Source: Paenibacillus oralis (GTDB lineage: Bacteria; Bacillota; Bacilli; Paenibacillales; Paenibacillaceae). From it: a DNA stretch of 64,000 nt. The stretch spans positions 6,755,071 through 6,819,070 of the forward strand of contig NZ_RRCN01000001.1 in NCBI RefSeq assembly GCF_003863965.1, in the 5' to 3' direction. This document shows positions 55,488-64,000 of this stretch, piece by piece. The notes under the pieces were generated by a model. The model saw only the letters and a program-made list of their open reading frames with translations, was not told where the DNA came from and did not search any database. Every line of letters begins with the position of its first letter. Within the stretch, counting starts at the first letter, position 1. The translations under genes were made by a program, and so were the position numbers.

Positions 55488-55526
55488 AGCAGTAGCCATG
55501 TTGTCTTTACAAGCATGGCTACTGCT
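55488..55526. terminator. Bidirectional terminator between methyltransferase and dehydratase-like genes
   Basis: AGCAGTAGCCATG and CATGGCTACTGCT form a perfect 13-bp stem with a 13-base loop, with T- and A-rich flanks. Confidence 0.85.
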
Positions 55527-55557
55527 CTTTCTTCTGGAAAAATTCGCGATCCAATCC

Positions 55558-57198
55558 TTATATCCTCTGAACGTTCTGCTGGTTTCTTCGGAGTTCAATC
55601 CCCGCTGTGAATCTCGCCAAGCCGTATACCCCATTCGCTGCCGTACAAGCGACGACGTGTCGGTTTGCCCGCAGCGGATCGGCGAATTTTGAAAAGTACT
55701 TCTTATGCTGGAGCCCGTCGGCCGTCAGCTTTTTTTGCTCCAAGGCCGCTTCGAATTCCCTCTGGGCCACCTGCTTCGCTTTAAACAGCATCATCTGTAT
55801 GCGGCTGTATACATTGATCGCTCCGTCCCCCGTCGTTTCGATCGGCAGAAAGATCGCGTCGGGGTATCTTTCGGTGATCAGCGATTGCACCCCGTCGGAA
55901 ACGCCTGAAGAAGGCATGCAGCCGAAAGGCTTGACCGAAATGGTCATGTTTACTTTCCGCTTCACAACGTTCAAAATCAGCTTGCCGACCTCCATATGCC
56001 CCTCTCCGCCGCGCACCTGGTTATTGTAGTGTTCATGGGCGGCGCGGGCGATCTCCTCCATGTCGGGAAGGTGGTAGCCCCGAAGGCCGATCGATTTAGC
56101 ATAGGTTTGAAACAGGACGCGAACGGCGCGATCCGCGAGCCATAACATGCGCAGCCGCGAGTGCGGCTTTTTCCCTTTCAGGCCATGCTTCCCGCCGTCG
56201 GCTTCGCGCAGGGAGATTCGTTTGAGCGTATCGTAGCGCGCAGCCCAGATGAGGAATAAAATCCAGGCTGTCATCGACTGTACCTCCACCTCAGCCCCCT
56301 CGCTTTCCAAAAAGCGCTGCAGTTGATAGTTCCCGTCACCCTCGGTCGTCATCGCCCAAAACTCGCCGATAATGCTCACCTTCGGCTTGACCCGGGTACG
56401 GTCCACGCGCACGGCACGCAGTTCTTTGCGGCAGCGGAGCAAAGCCGGAACCAGCCGTTTCCGCTCGCTTAAGGCTTCATACAATAGCCGTTTGCAGCGT
56501 TCCAACGCGGCGTCCGTCGCGCCTTCTTCTACCTCATAGGGACGAATCCGGTAAGCCAGCGCATTCAGAATGTCTCCCAGCAAAATGGCTTTCAGAAAAC
56601 CGATAAAAAACGAGACATCCAGCTTCAGCGCCGATTCGCCGCCGGTCGCCTGCTTCAGGCCGTCCGTCTGTTGGAACAACAGCACGCGAAAACCGTCGAA
56701 CCCCGCGTCCCGCAAGGCCTTCCGGTACTCCGTCACATAGGTGCCGAAGCGGCAAGGACCGCAGGATCCGCTGCTCACGAACAAGTAATTGCCAACGATC
56801 TCTTCCTTGGATTTGCCTTCCACATCGCGAAGGTAGCATAGGTACTTAATCAAATTGCCAACCGTGAAATACGTCGGGTTGCATTGCCCGCGGTTGCCGA
56901 ATTCCTTGCCGTAGCGCAGCGACTCGTTGTCCGGACATTCCATATGCCTTATCCGGTACCCGAGCCCTTTCAACGCCCCCTCCGTCAAATAATCCTGGGC
57001 CATTGTCAGCCCTCCGAACAGAATCGTCGTGGCGGCTTTGTCTTTGGCCAAAAACTGGCGCGGTACGGGGTCAAACCAATGCTGTTTAGCCTCTTGATCC
57101 AGGCCCAGCAATTTTTCCTGCTCTTTTTGATACTCCGCCAGAATGTCCTCGATAGAGGACGGTGCGGAGGGTTTAATTTTTCTTTTGGCAACAGCCAT
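55558..57198 (-). CDS. 2-hydroxyacyl-CoA dehydratase D-component-like protein
   Basis: A 546-residue protein of the HgdA/HgdB-like (2-hydroxyglutaryl-CoA dehydratase) superfamily, which binds iron-sulfur clusters that receive electrons from an ATP-driven activase. Candidate cluster cysteines occur in NRGQCNPTYF, SSGSCGPCRFGTY and KPFGCMPSSG. It is longer than HgdA/HgdB (about 400-480). It starts 22 bases after the activase gene, so the two form an operon and probably a complex. The substrate is unknown; no acyl-CoA metabolism genes are adjacent. Confidence 0.82.
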   Translation of the reverse strand: MAVAKRKIKPSAPSSIEDILAEYQKEQEKLLGLDQEAKQHWFDPVPRQFLAKDKAATTILFGGLTMAQDYLTEGALKGLGYRIRHMECPDNESLRYGKEFGNRGQCNPTYFTVGNLIKYLCYLRDVEGKSKEEIVGNYLFVSSGSCGPCRFGTYVTEYRKALRDAGFDGFRVLLFQQTDGLKQATGGESALKLDVSFFIGFLKAILLGDILNALAYRIRPYEVEEGATDAALERCKRLLYEALSERKRLVPALLRCRKELRAVRVDRTRVKPKVSIIGEFWAMTTEGDGNYQLQRFLESEGAEVEVQSMTAWILFLIWAARYDTLKRISLREADGGKHGLKGKKPHSRLRMLWLADRAVRVLFQTYAKSIGLRGYHLPDMEEIARAAHEHYNNQVRGGEGHMEVGKLILNVVKRKVNMTISVKPFGCMPSSGVSDGVQSLITERYPDAIFLPIETTGDGAINVYSRIQMMLFKAKQVAQREFEAALEQKKLTADGLQHKKYFSKFADPLRANRHVVACTAANGVYGLARFTAGIELRRNQQNVQRI

Positions 57199-57220
57199 GG
57201 TCGAACCACTCCTTGTGAAT

Positions 57221-60200
57221 TTATATCGCTCCAGCCTGCTTATCCTGCTTCACCCCCAGAAGTTCCGCGCGTTTTTGCTCCAGACGCTGCTGCAGCTCGG
57301 CTTTTTTGCGGGCCAGGTCCTCAAGGCGCTCCTCATGAAGCCCCAGGCTGTGGGCGTACGTTTTGACCCGGATCTTGATCGAGCCCCCCGGCTTGTTGGC
57401 ATCGATCTCATGCAGCGCGGAGTATGGGGTGCCGGCGGCGCTGATGATCGAATCGATCAACCCGTAGGTCGGCGCGTCATGGCCGCATTTGAAGCTGGAC
57501 AAGTCCAGCACCGCCACGTTCGGATGACGCGCAGCAAATTTGGCCGCCCATACTTTTTGCACGCTGTTGGAACTGAAATTTTCCGGCCACACATCGCTGA
57601 CTTCAAGCGCATATTGGACCCGCCCGCTCGTTAGATCGCTTGCGAAAAAGCGGCGCAGCCAGGCTTCGTCTTTGGGAATGGAGCGCATCGACAGAATAGG
57701 ATAGCCGAGCACCTGGAACTCTTCGAGCACGCCGTGATTCAGGCCGGGATCGGAATGGTAAGGCCGCCCGATCATCAGAATGGCCAGACGGTTTTCCCGT
57801 TCGACCTGCTCCAGGATCTGGCGCCCCTTCTCCTGCATCTCCGCGTCGAACAGCTCCAGCGCTTTCCAAGCCTGCTCCACGGCAAAATCGCTTTCGTCCT
57901 CGGTGATCTGCAGATGTTCGGCAAACGCCTCATATAGCTGCCTTTTCATTAGATTCCGTTCGATGAACGTCACCGCCGGATCGAGATAGGCGATTCCGCG
58001 CGCGGCAAAGAAATCCACTTCCTTGGTAAAGGCAGCTTTGATCACGTTGGGAGCGCCGGCTACAATCGGACAGCTGGTCGAATCCATTACGTTGTTCAGA
58101 TGCGTCGGGATATGAGTGATGCACGGAAAAAAGACGTAATCCAGCGCTTTTTGCTCATGGTGCTTAAACAGCAGGTTGTGCACGTGGGCCTGGGCCACCT
58201 TCGACGGATAACACGGGTCGATCGAACCGTATTTACCGCCTTCCTGCCACATTTCCTCGCTCGTATGGTCGCTGAACACGATGTTTTTTCCGCCGATGCC
58301 CAGCGTCTCGAAATACGTCCGCCAAAAAGGCGCCGTCGACCAAATGTTCAGCACGCGGGGAATCCCGATCCGGATTCGGGCACGCCGCTCCATCGCCTCG
58401 GCGGAAGAACGCGCAAACCGGCGCCCGCCGGGCTCGGCGCGCTTACCCAACAGTCCCAGGAGGCCGTGTTTGTGCCGGGCGTCCTCCGCCTTCGGCTGCG
58501 CTTGGGGCAATGGCTCCGGATCGTAAAAATGCTGAAACATCCGGCGCGCCTCGTATTCGACGAGATTAGGGTAATGCTTTTTCAGCTCCTGGCGCTCTTT
58601 GGTCAATTTGACGACCGCTTCCTGATCCTCCACCGTTCCCTTTTCGCAGGAGAAGCCGGATATGTAACGGGCGGTTTGGCCGTCCGGCGTCTCGGAGTCG
58701 ATAAAGGTGCGGCTGCAGTGGTTGGGGCAGAAATTGCAGCGGGTCGATTCGTCGTTGCGGCTGGTATAGCGCAGATGGATCGCGGAATCCAGGCCCAAAA
58801 AGGTGGAATATCCCCGCCGCTTGACCACGCGCAGCGTCTCCATTGCCGCTCCGATGGCGCCCGCTTCTCCCGGATGCGGATGAACGTAAATTTCCGCATC
58901 AGGGACCCGTTGCTTAATATAATCGACCTGGGCCTTGACCGCGGCCAGATTATACTGAGTGCCTCCCTGTAACACGAATTTGCGGCCAAGTTCGGCCATC
59001 CGCGGAATCTGCACGACGTATTGCCATATGTTTTTCGGCAGGACGAGGGCGAGTCCGGCCAGCAATTCCTCTTTGGAATATCCCTCTTTCTGGAAATTCA
59101 CACGATCCGCGTCGAGAAACACCGCGCAGCCGTAAGAAAACTTGGGGCTGAGATCGGCGTTAAAAGCCGTATCCGCGTAACTCTGAACCGGAATGCCGAA
59201 CTGGTCGGCCATCGCCTGCAGCAGCATCCCGTTTCCGGCCGAACATTGATTGGACAGCTTAAAGTTTCGGATGTCTCTGTTTTTCAAAAAGAGCACCTTG
59301 ATATCCTGTCCCCCGATGTCGCAGATGACGTCGATATCTCCGAATTGGTGAACGGCGCTCATCATATGGGCTACGGTTTCGACGATGTTGACGTCCGCCT
59401 TCAACGTTTTTTCGAGAACATCCGCGGCGTATCCCGTAGCGCCGAAGCCAATAATCTCCAGCTCGGCCCCCTGTTCCCGGACCTTGCTATGGATGCGCAG
59501 CAGCATTTCCTTTGTGTCTTCCAGCGGGTTCCCCTTGGAAAGCTGGTATTCTTTCAGCAGGATGCGGCCGCGTTCATCTACCAGAACGGCTTTGGACGAA
59601 GTGGACCCGCCGTCCAGGCCAATCACCGCTCGCACTTGCTGTCCCGGAACGAACACGGCCGGCTCAAACCGGGGAATGCTGTAATTCCGGCGGAATTGCT
59701 CCAGTTCCTCATCGGTCTCCACCAAGGGAGGACCCGCTTTCTCGCCGAGCTTGGCTTTACGCCCGTGGGCGATAAATTCCTTCAGCCCTTCCAGTCCCTG
59801 ATACACCCCGACGTCCGCCGGTTCGTGAAGGCCGTACAGCACGGCTCCGTAAGCGGCGTAATACTGTGAATTGTCCGGCACAAAAATCAGGTCCTCAATC
59901 GGCACATCCTTCGGATAATCGTATCCCCGTTCCCGCCAGGTCTGGGGTATCCGCTGCCTCCAACATTCCTGCAGGAAAGGCAGGTAAGTATTCGGCCCTC
60001 CCAGGAGAAGTACGCGGTGGCGTAACGTATTGCCGCGGGTAAGCACCGACAGATTCTGCATCACGATCGCATCCGCCAGCGAGCACATGATTTCCCCAGA
60101 AGGAATGCCGCTCTTTACCAGATTGACGATATCCGTTTCGGCGAATACCCCGCATTTTGCGGCTACATGATGCAATTTCGAAGCGTCAAAATGCAGCTTG

Positions 60201-60694
60201 CCCACCTCTTCCATAGGCATCCCCACCTTGATCATGCATTTATCGATCGTGGCGCCGGTGCCGGACGCGCATTTGTCGTTCATGGACGTGATCGCCTGCT
60301 TGTTTCCCGTCTCCTCGTTTTCCTTAAATATGATGATCTTCGCATCCTGGCCGCCAAGCTCGATGACGCTCCCGACATCGGGATGCAACCGCTCCACCGC
60401 CATGGTGAGCGCGTTGACTTCCTGCACGAATTTCGCTCCGATATGCGGAGCGATAGGCCCGCTGCCGGAACCTGTCGCGAAAACGCGAACGTTCTCTTTC
60501 TTGACGTCCGGAAACTCGTTGCCGATAGCGACCAAGAGCTCCATCACCTTCTCCGCCTGCTTCGTATGATGGCGTTGATAGTCCGACCAAAGGATTTCTT
60601 TGCTGTTCGTATCCACCACTGTTGCTTTGACTGTGGTTGAGCCAACGTCGATACCGATAATCAAGGAGCCCGCCCCTTGGTCGATATAACTCAT
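57221..60694 (-). CDS. Double-ATPase acyl-CoA dehydratase activase-related protein
   Basis: A 1157-residue fusion. Two BadF/HgdC-type actin-fold ATPase domains: domain 1 (about 10-290) with IIGIDVGSTTVKATVVD, NDKCASGTGATIDKC and AAKCGVFAETD; domain 2 (about 355-640) with AVIGLDGGSTSSKAVLVD, NQCSAGNGMLL and SYGCAVFLDADRVNF. In each, one or two Cys would hold a shared 4Fe-4S cluster. A DUF2229-like region with CNFCPNHCSRTFID and a C-terminal HgdB-like part (IGRPYHSDPGLNHG, FKCGHDAPTYGLID) follow. It would use ATP to push electrons to very low potential. ATG at 60694 (MSYIDQGAG) has AAGGGG upstream; a GTG six bases earlier is worse. Confidence 0.85.
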   Translation of the reverse strand: MSYIDQGAGSLIIGIDVGSTTVKATVVDTNSKEILWSDYQRHHTKQAEKVMELLVAIGNEFPDVKKENVRVFATGSGSGPIAPHIGAKFVQEVNALTMAVERLHPDVGSVIELGGQDAKIIIFKENEETGNKQAITSMNDKCASGTGATIDKCMIKVGMPMEEVGKLHFDASKLHHVAAKCGVFAETDIVNLVKSGIPSGEIMCSLADAIVMQNLSVLTRGNTLRHRVLLLGGPNTYLPFLQECWRQRIPQTWRERGYDYPKDVPIEDLIFVPDNSQYYAAYGAVLYGLHEPADVGVYQGLEGLKEFIAHGRKAKLGEKAGPPLVETDEELEQFRRNYSIPRFEPAVFVPGQQVRAVIGLDGGSTSSKAVLVDERGRILLKEYQLSKGNPLEDTKEMLLRIHSKVREQGAELEIIGFGATGYAADVLEKTLKADVNIVETVAHMMSAVHQFGDIDVICDIGGQDIKVLFLKNRDIRNFKLSNQCSAGNGMLLQAMADQFGIPVQSYADTAFNADLSPKFSYGCAVFLDADRVNFQKEGYSKEELLAGLALVLPKNIWQYVVQIPRMAELGRKFVLQGGTQYNLAAVKAQVDYIKQRVPDAEIYVHPHPGEAGAIGAAMETLRVVKRRGYSTFLGLDSAIHLRYTSRNDESTRCNFCPNHCSRTFIDSETPDGQTARYISGFSCEKGTVEDQEAVVKLTKERQELKKHYPNLVEYEARRMFQHFYDPEPLPQAQPKAEDARHKHGLLGLLGKRAEPGGRRFARSSAEAMERRARIRIGIPRVLNIWSTAPFWRTYFETLGIGGKNIVFSDHTSEEMWQEGGKYGSIDPCYPSKVAQAHVHNLLFKHHEQKALDYVFFPCITHIPTHLNNVMDSTSCPIVAGAPNVIKAAFTKEVDFFAARGIAYLDPAVTFIERNLMKRQLYEAFAEHLQITEDESDFAVEQAWKALELFDAEMQEKGRQILEQVERENRLAILMIGRPYHSDPGLNHGVLEEFQVLGYPILSMRSIPKDEAWLRRFFASDLTSGRVQYALEVSDVWPENFSSNSVQKVWAAKFAARHPNVAVLDLSSFKCGHDAPTYGLIDSIISAAGTPYSALHEIDANKPGGSIKIRVKTYAHSLGLHEERLEDLARKKAELQQRLEQKRAELLGVKQDKQAGAI

Positions 60695-60917
60695 GAACAC
60701 ACCCCTTACTTCAATTCATTTACAATTTAAATTGCACAAAAATAGTGACATTTATCACCCAAGATAATGTTCATAATAAATTTCCAATTATCCGCTGGAT
60801 TGCATCATTTAAATGTGCGAAGAAACAATCCTACTTGTGAAAAATTTCATATCCCTTTTCTATGAAATTTGAAATATAATAAAAAGATATTTATAAAAAT
60901 AAAATTGGGGGAGCACT

Positions 60918-62267
60918 ATGAAACCATCACAAAATAACCCAGTGCAGGGAAGAAACGACCGTTTTTCCTCAACTGGTTTTATATTGGCCGCCATCGGAAG
61001 TTCCGTGGGTCTGGGCAATATGTGGAAATTTCCGTATATTACGGGCGAAAACGGAGGCGCCGCATTCTTTCTGCTGTTCATCGTCTGTTTGGTCCTGATC
61101 GGCTTGCCTTTGCTTTTGGCCGAACTGGCTATCGGAAGAGCAGGCAGAGGCAGTGCATCTACGTCCTTCGTAAAAGCCGGCGGGGCCAAAATCTTTGGTC
61201 AACTCGGTTTGCTGCAGGTGATCGCGCCTTTTCTTATCCTGACCTTTTACGTCATCGTTGCCGGCTGGACACTCCATTATGCCGTGCAGTCCTTCAGCGG
61301 AGCGCTATACAGCAATTCCGACTATAGTGGACAATTCAGCTCGTTTTCCCAAGGCTACATGCCGATCATTTGGCAGGCGGCGGCTATCCTGATCACCGGG
61401 TTGGTTGTGGGTAAAGGGATATCCGGAGGTATCGAAAAATTCAACAAAGTGCTGATTCCCGGCCTGATCATTCTCCTGATCGTATTGATGATCCGTGCCG
61501 TAACCTTGCCCGGAGCCGGAGCTGGCGTATCCTTTTTTCTCCAGCCCGATTTCTCGAAATTAAGCCCGGAAGCGGCATTGGTAGCGCTCGGACATGCCTT
61601 CTTCTCGCTGTCGCTCGGGATGGGTATTCTGCTTACCTACGGAGCTTACGTGGACAAGCGTCAATCTCTAGGTACGGCCACTCTCGCGATCGGAACCGGA
61701 GACTTGATCTATGCGTTTATTGCGGGGCTGATTATTTTCCCTACAACCGCTTCATTCGGCATTCAGCCCGATGCGGGTCCGTCCCTTGTTTTCATCGCGC
61801 TTCCTGCCGCATTCTCGGCGATGCCGCTGGGCGCATTCTTTGGCGGGCTATTCTTCGTGTTGCTGGCGATAGCCGCATTAACTTCCTCGGTTTCACTGCT
61901 TGAAGTACCCGTATCCTACGTCATGGACCGTTGGGGCTGGGGGCGTGTGAAGTCGGTAGTAATCATCAGCATATTAGTGCTGCTGGTCGGACTTCCTTCC
62001 GTCTTGTCCTTTGGAATCATACCGGCATTCACGGATATGGGCGGTAAAACGTTCTTTGACTGGCTCGATTTCATCACATCGAATATTCTGCTGCCGATCG
62101 GCGGCCTTATTACTACAGTCTTCGTAGGATATTTCTGGAAAAACGCTGCGGAAGCCGCCGGGCTCAAAGCGGGCTGGTTCCGGGTATGGCTGTTCATGGT
62201 GCGGTATATCGCTCCGGTTCTCGTGTTCCTGGTACTGCTGCATACGACCGGAATTCTTAAATTTTAG
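60918..62267 (+). CDS. Sodium-dependent amino-acid transporter (NSS/SNF family)
   Basis: A 449-residue symporter with about eleven membrane helices, like LeuT and MhsT. The sodium and substrate site in TM1 reads AAIGSSVGLGNMWKFPY; the GENGGAAFF end of TM1 and SLSLGMGILLTYGAY in TM6 fit. The substrate is probably a hydrophobic or aromatic amino acid. ATG with GGGGGAG upstream. Single-gene unit with a strong terminator. The 217 bases before it hold only AT-rich sequence without a clear promoter. Confidence 0.93.
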   Translation: MKPSQNNPVQGRNDRFSSTGFILAAIGSSVGLGNMWKFPYITGENGGAAFFLLFIVCLVLIGLPLLLAELAIGRAGRGSASTSFVKAGGAKIFGQLGLLQVIAPFLILTFYVIVAGWTLHYAVQSFSGALYSNSDYSGQFSSFSQGYMPIIWQAAAILITGLVVGKGISGGIEKFNKVLIPGLIILLIVLMIRAVTLPGAGAGVSFFLQPDFSKLSPEAALVALGHAFFSLSLGMGILLTYGAYVDKRQSLGTATLAIGTGDLIYAFIAGLIIFPTTASFGIQPDAGPSLVFIALPAAFSAMPLGAFFGGLFFVLLAIAALTSSVSLLEVPVSYVMDRWGWGRVKSVVIISILVLLVGLPSVLSFGIIPAFTDMGGKTFFDWLDFITSNILLPIGGLITTVFVGYFWKNAAEAAGLKAGWFRVWLFMVRYIAPVLVFLVLLHTTGILKF

Positions 62268-62274
62268 CAATAAA

Positions 62275-62318
62275 GGGCAATCTTCAGGCCGCTGGCGGCC
62301 CGGAAGATTGCCTTTTTT
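62275..62318 (+). terminator. Terminator of the NSS transporter
   Basis: GGCAATCTTC pairs with GAAGATTGCC, with an inner GGCC/GGCC match and six T after it. Confidence 0.9.
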
Positions 62319-62367
62319 GCGTTTTTTCACTCAATCAGAGCACGTCAATTAGTTTTGTGCACATTCC

Positions 62368-62381
62368 AGACCAATTAGTCT
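62368..62381 (+). promoter_or_regulatory. TetR-type operator, upstream copy
   Basis: AGACCAATTAGTCT, an imperfect palindrome matching the GACynATnrGTC pattern of the second copy; the centres are 23 bases apart. Confidence 0.5.
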
Positions 62382-62389
62382 AAATATAT

Positions 62390-62418
62390 TTGACTGATCA
62401 GTCCGAAAATGATATAGT
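62390..62418 (+). promoter_or_regulatory. Promoter of the NmrA-type gene with overlapping TetR operator
   Basis: TTGACT (62390-62395), 17 bases, TATAGT (62413-62418). The perfect palindrome GACTGATCAGTC (62392-62403) overlaps the -35 and spacer, so repressor binding would block RNA polymerase. Confidence 0.7.
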
Positions 62419-62490
62419 AAGTACATACCTTAGATTACTGTAATCCGTTAGTATTGATACCTCCAAAAAATGAATAAAGGAGCTGTTTTC

Positions 62491-63360
62491 ATGAATTCCG
62501 AATCATCAAACCGCATTCTTCTTAGCGGGGGACAAGGGAAAACATCCTCCCGCATCGCGCAGCTGTTAATAAGCCAAGGTTATTTCATTCGAACTGCCGG
62601 ACGCAACGCATCCCAAATGGATCATGCACAGGCGGACCATGTGTATTTCGACTGGTATGATGATACCAACCACGAGGTGGCCTTGCAGGGCATCAGCGCA
62701 GTTTATCTTGTTGCGCCGCCGGATATGCATCCGGAAAAAGTCATGATCCCCTTCATTCGCAAAGCACTCGGCGCTTCCATTCGCAGATTCGTTCTGCTGT
62801 CCAGCGCATCGGTACCCGAGCATGGGCCGGTATTTGGACTGGTGCATCAGTACCTGAAGGAGCATGCACCTGAATGGGCCGTACTTCGCCCCTCTTATTT
62901 CATGCAGAATTTTACCGAAGCAATGCATGGGCATACGATACGTCAGCAGGGAGAAATCATAACTGCTGCCGGCGACGGCAAAGTCGGATTCGTGGATGCA
63001 GAAGATATTTCCGCAGTAGCCTTTCATGCGTTAACTGACAAGATACCTCATAACGCGGAGCATATCATTACCGGACCTCAATCGCTTAGCTATGATGAAG
63101 TCGCCGCAACGATTAACAGGCTTACCGGCCTTGCTGTCAAGCATCGCTCGATTAATGAAGAACAGTTGGCGCAGACCCTTACCTCTGCAGGAGTCCCTGC
63201 GTCTTATGCCGATTTTCTTGCGAAGTTGGAACTCCGGATTCGTGTGGAAGGGTCCGAAGATCAGGCAACGGACACTGTACTGCGCGTAACAGGACGTGAA
63301 CCGCGTTCACTGGAGAATTTCATCCGGGAGAATAAAACCTGGTTTCAATCGGCCTCATAA
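62491..63360 (+). CDS. NmrA-like / atypical SDR NAD(P)-binding oxidoreductase
   Basis: A 289-residue protein with an N-terminal NAD(P)-binding motif (ILLSGGQGKTSSRIA, GxxGxxG type), then VYLVAPP, RFVLLSSASV, VLRPSYFMQNF and FVDAEDISAVA, the pattern of NmrA-like proteins and azoreductase/EasG-type SDRs. The substrate is unknown; TetR control and a convergent regulator gene suggest a detoxification role. ATG at 62491 with AAGGAG eight bases upstream; an in-frame ATG at 62470 lacks a site. Confidence 0.83.
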   Translation: MNSESSNRILLSGGQGKTSSRIAQLLISQGYFIRTAGRNASQMDHAQADHVYFDWYDDTNHEVALQGISAVYLVAPPDMHPEKVMIPFIRKALGASIRRFVLLSSASVPEHGPVFGLVHQYLKEHAPEWAVLRPSYFMQNFTEAMHGHTIRQQGEIITAAGDGKVGFVDAEDISAVAFHALTDKIPHNAEHIITGPQSLSYDEVAATINRLTGLAVKHRSINEEQLAQTLTSAGVPASYADFLAKLELRIRVEGSEDQATDTVLRVTGREPRSLENFIRENKTWFQSAS

Positions 63361-63403
63361 TTAGAACCTGTATCCAGCCAATCTTTATTTATAAGAAACA
63401 TAC

Positions 63404-63456
63404 AAAAGGGATATCCTTCACCGGTCATTACAGATGACACAAGGGATAGCCCTTTT
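63404..63456. terminator. Bidirectional terminator between NmrA-type and TetR genes
   Basis: AAAAGGGATATCCTT pairs with AAGGGATAGCCCTTTT around a 20-odd-base loop, with a mismatch near the middle; T-rich flanks both ways. Confidence 0.7.
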
Positions 63457-63468
63457 CTTTGTACTGCT

Positions 63469-64000
63469 TTATTCGATTTTACCTTCACTTCGCTTCAAAA
63501 CGGACAGTGCAATGTGCATAATGCTGATTAGTTCCGGTTCATCCATTCCCAGCTTCGCCGCATATACCAGGGCATATCGTTCATGCGCCAGAAACCGGGA
63601 CAAGTCTTCAATATTCAATTCCGGACTTATTTCGCCTTGTTCAACCGCTCGCTCCAGCAGCGTATAAAAGGACTGCTCCACCTCTTTGGTATTCGCCTGT
63701 AGATAGGCGGCCAACTCCTCATCGTGAGGCGCCCGCTCAATAGCACTGCTGATGATAAAGCACTCCCGGCACAACTCCGGGTCGGCTAGAACCCGGATCA
63801 TCATAGTGTAAGCCAACTTCACTTTATCGATAGCGTTCCCCGGCTCATTCAAAAGTTTCTGTAGGTCACGTTTTTTTTGATCCATATAGTATTTTACAGT
63901 CGTCAGGAATAATTCGCGTTTCGTGCCGTATGTGTCATATATACTCTGACGGGCAATGCCCAGCCCGGTTATCAAATCCGGCAGCGAAGTGCCTTCGTAG
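63469..64000 (-). CDS. TetR/AcrR family regulator (5' end cut by window)
   Basis: The visible 176 residues start inside the helix-turn-helix: YEGTSLPDLITGLGIARQSI then YDTYGTKRELF, followed by a TetR C-terminal domain (YMDQKKRDLQKLLNEPGNAI, CRECFIISSAIERAPHDEEL) typical of the AcrR/YcdC-like group. The frame runs without a stop to the right edge, so the first 15-25 residues are missing. It is convergent with the NmrA-type gene and probably binds the GACTGATCAGTC-type sites in front of it. Confidence 0.9.
   Translation of the reverse strand, partial: YEGTSLPDLITGLGIARQSIYDTYGTKRELFLTTVKYYMDQKKRDLQKLLNEPGNAIDKVKLAYTMMIRVLADPELCRECFIISSAIERAPHDEELAAYLQANTKEVEQSFYTLLERAVEQGEISPELNIEDLSRFLAHERYALVYAAKLGMDEPELISIMHIALSVLKRSEGKIE

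Overview
The window reads as chromosomal DNA of a spore-forming Firmicute of the Paenibacillus type. The evidence is the gene content and order: hrcA-grpE-dnaK-dnaJ under a perfect CIRCE, the gpr/spoIIP/rpsT/holA/comEC/comEB/comEA/comER/leuS core, sporulation genes, a T-box leader in front of leuS, strong GGAGG-type ribosome binding sites, and several intergenic repeat families typical of that genus. No prophage, insertion sequence, rRNA or CRISPR array was seen. Both edges cut a gene: mtaB on the left and a TetR regulator on the right.

Left part (1-17.4 kb): mtaB, rsmE, a site-2 protease and prmA run on the minus strand. An accessory block (3.4-7.8 kb) separates them from the heat-shock operon; it holds small conserved proteins and a secreted flavin reductase pair with a predicted Rex operator and a CitB-type response regulator. 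dnaJ, dnaK, grpE, hrcA, a GNAT enzyme, hemW and lepA follow. Middle left (17.4-28.6 kb): a complete beta-mannan/glucomannan oligosaccharide locus. The minus arm encodes a binding protein, two permeases, a GH130_2 phosphorylase and a CE7 acetyl esterase. The plus arm encodes a LacI regulator, a GH113 mannanase, a cellobiose/mannobiose 2-epimerase and a GH130_1 mannosylglucose phosphorylase. A second LacI gene faces it. Together they would import acetylated manno-oligosaccharides, deacetylate them and convert them to mannose-1-phosphate and glucose.

Middle (28.7-45.4 kb): a YqxA-like protein, spoIIP, gpr (with a SigG-type promoter), rpsT, holA, an ECF sigma/anti-sigma pair, the comE genes and leuS with its T-box. 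Right part (45.4-64 kb) is more accessory: a GH3 beta-glucosidase, a GH13 alpha-glucosidase and a sugar-binding lipoprotein with no permease genes; a lone tRNA-Pro; an alcohol dehydrogenase; a probable type I toxin-antitoxin locus; cardiolipin synthase; a methyltransferase; a two-gene 2-hydroxyacyl-CoA-dehydratase-like ATP-driven electron-transfer system with a 1157-residue double-ATPase activase; a sodium:amino-acid symporter; and an NmrA-type oxidoreductase divided from its TetR regulator by a terminator and preceded by two matching operators.

Starts were moved from the longest reading frame wherever a ribosome binding site or the family N-terminus argued for it. All functional calls come from reading motifs by eye; no database search was run.
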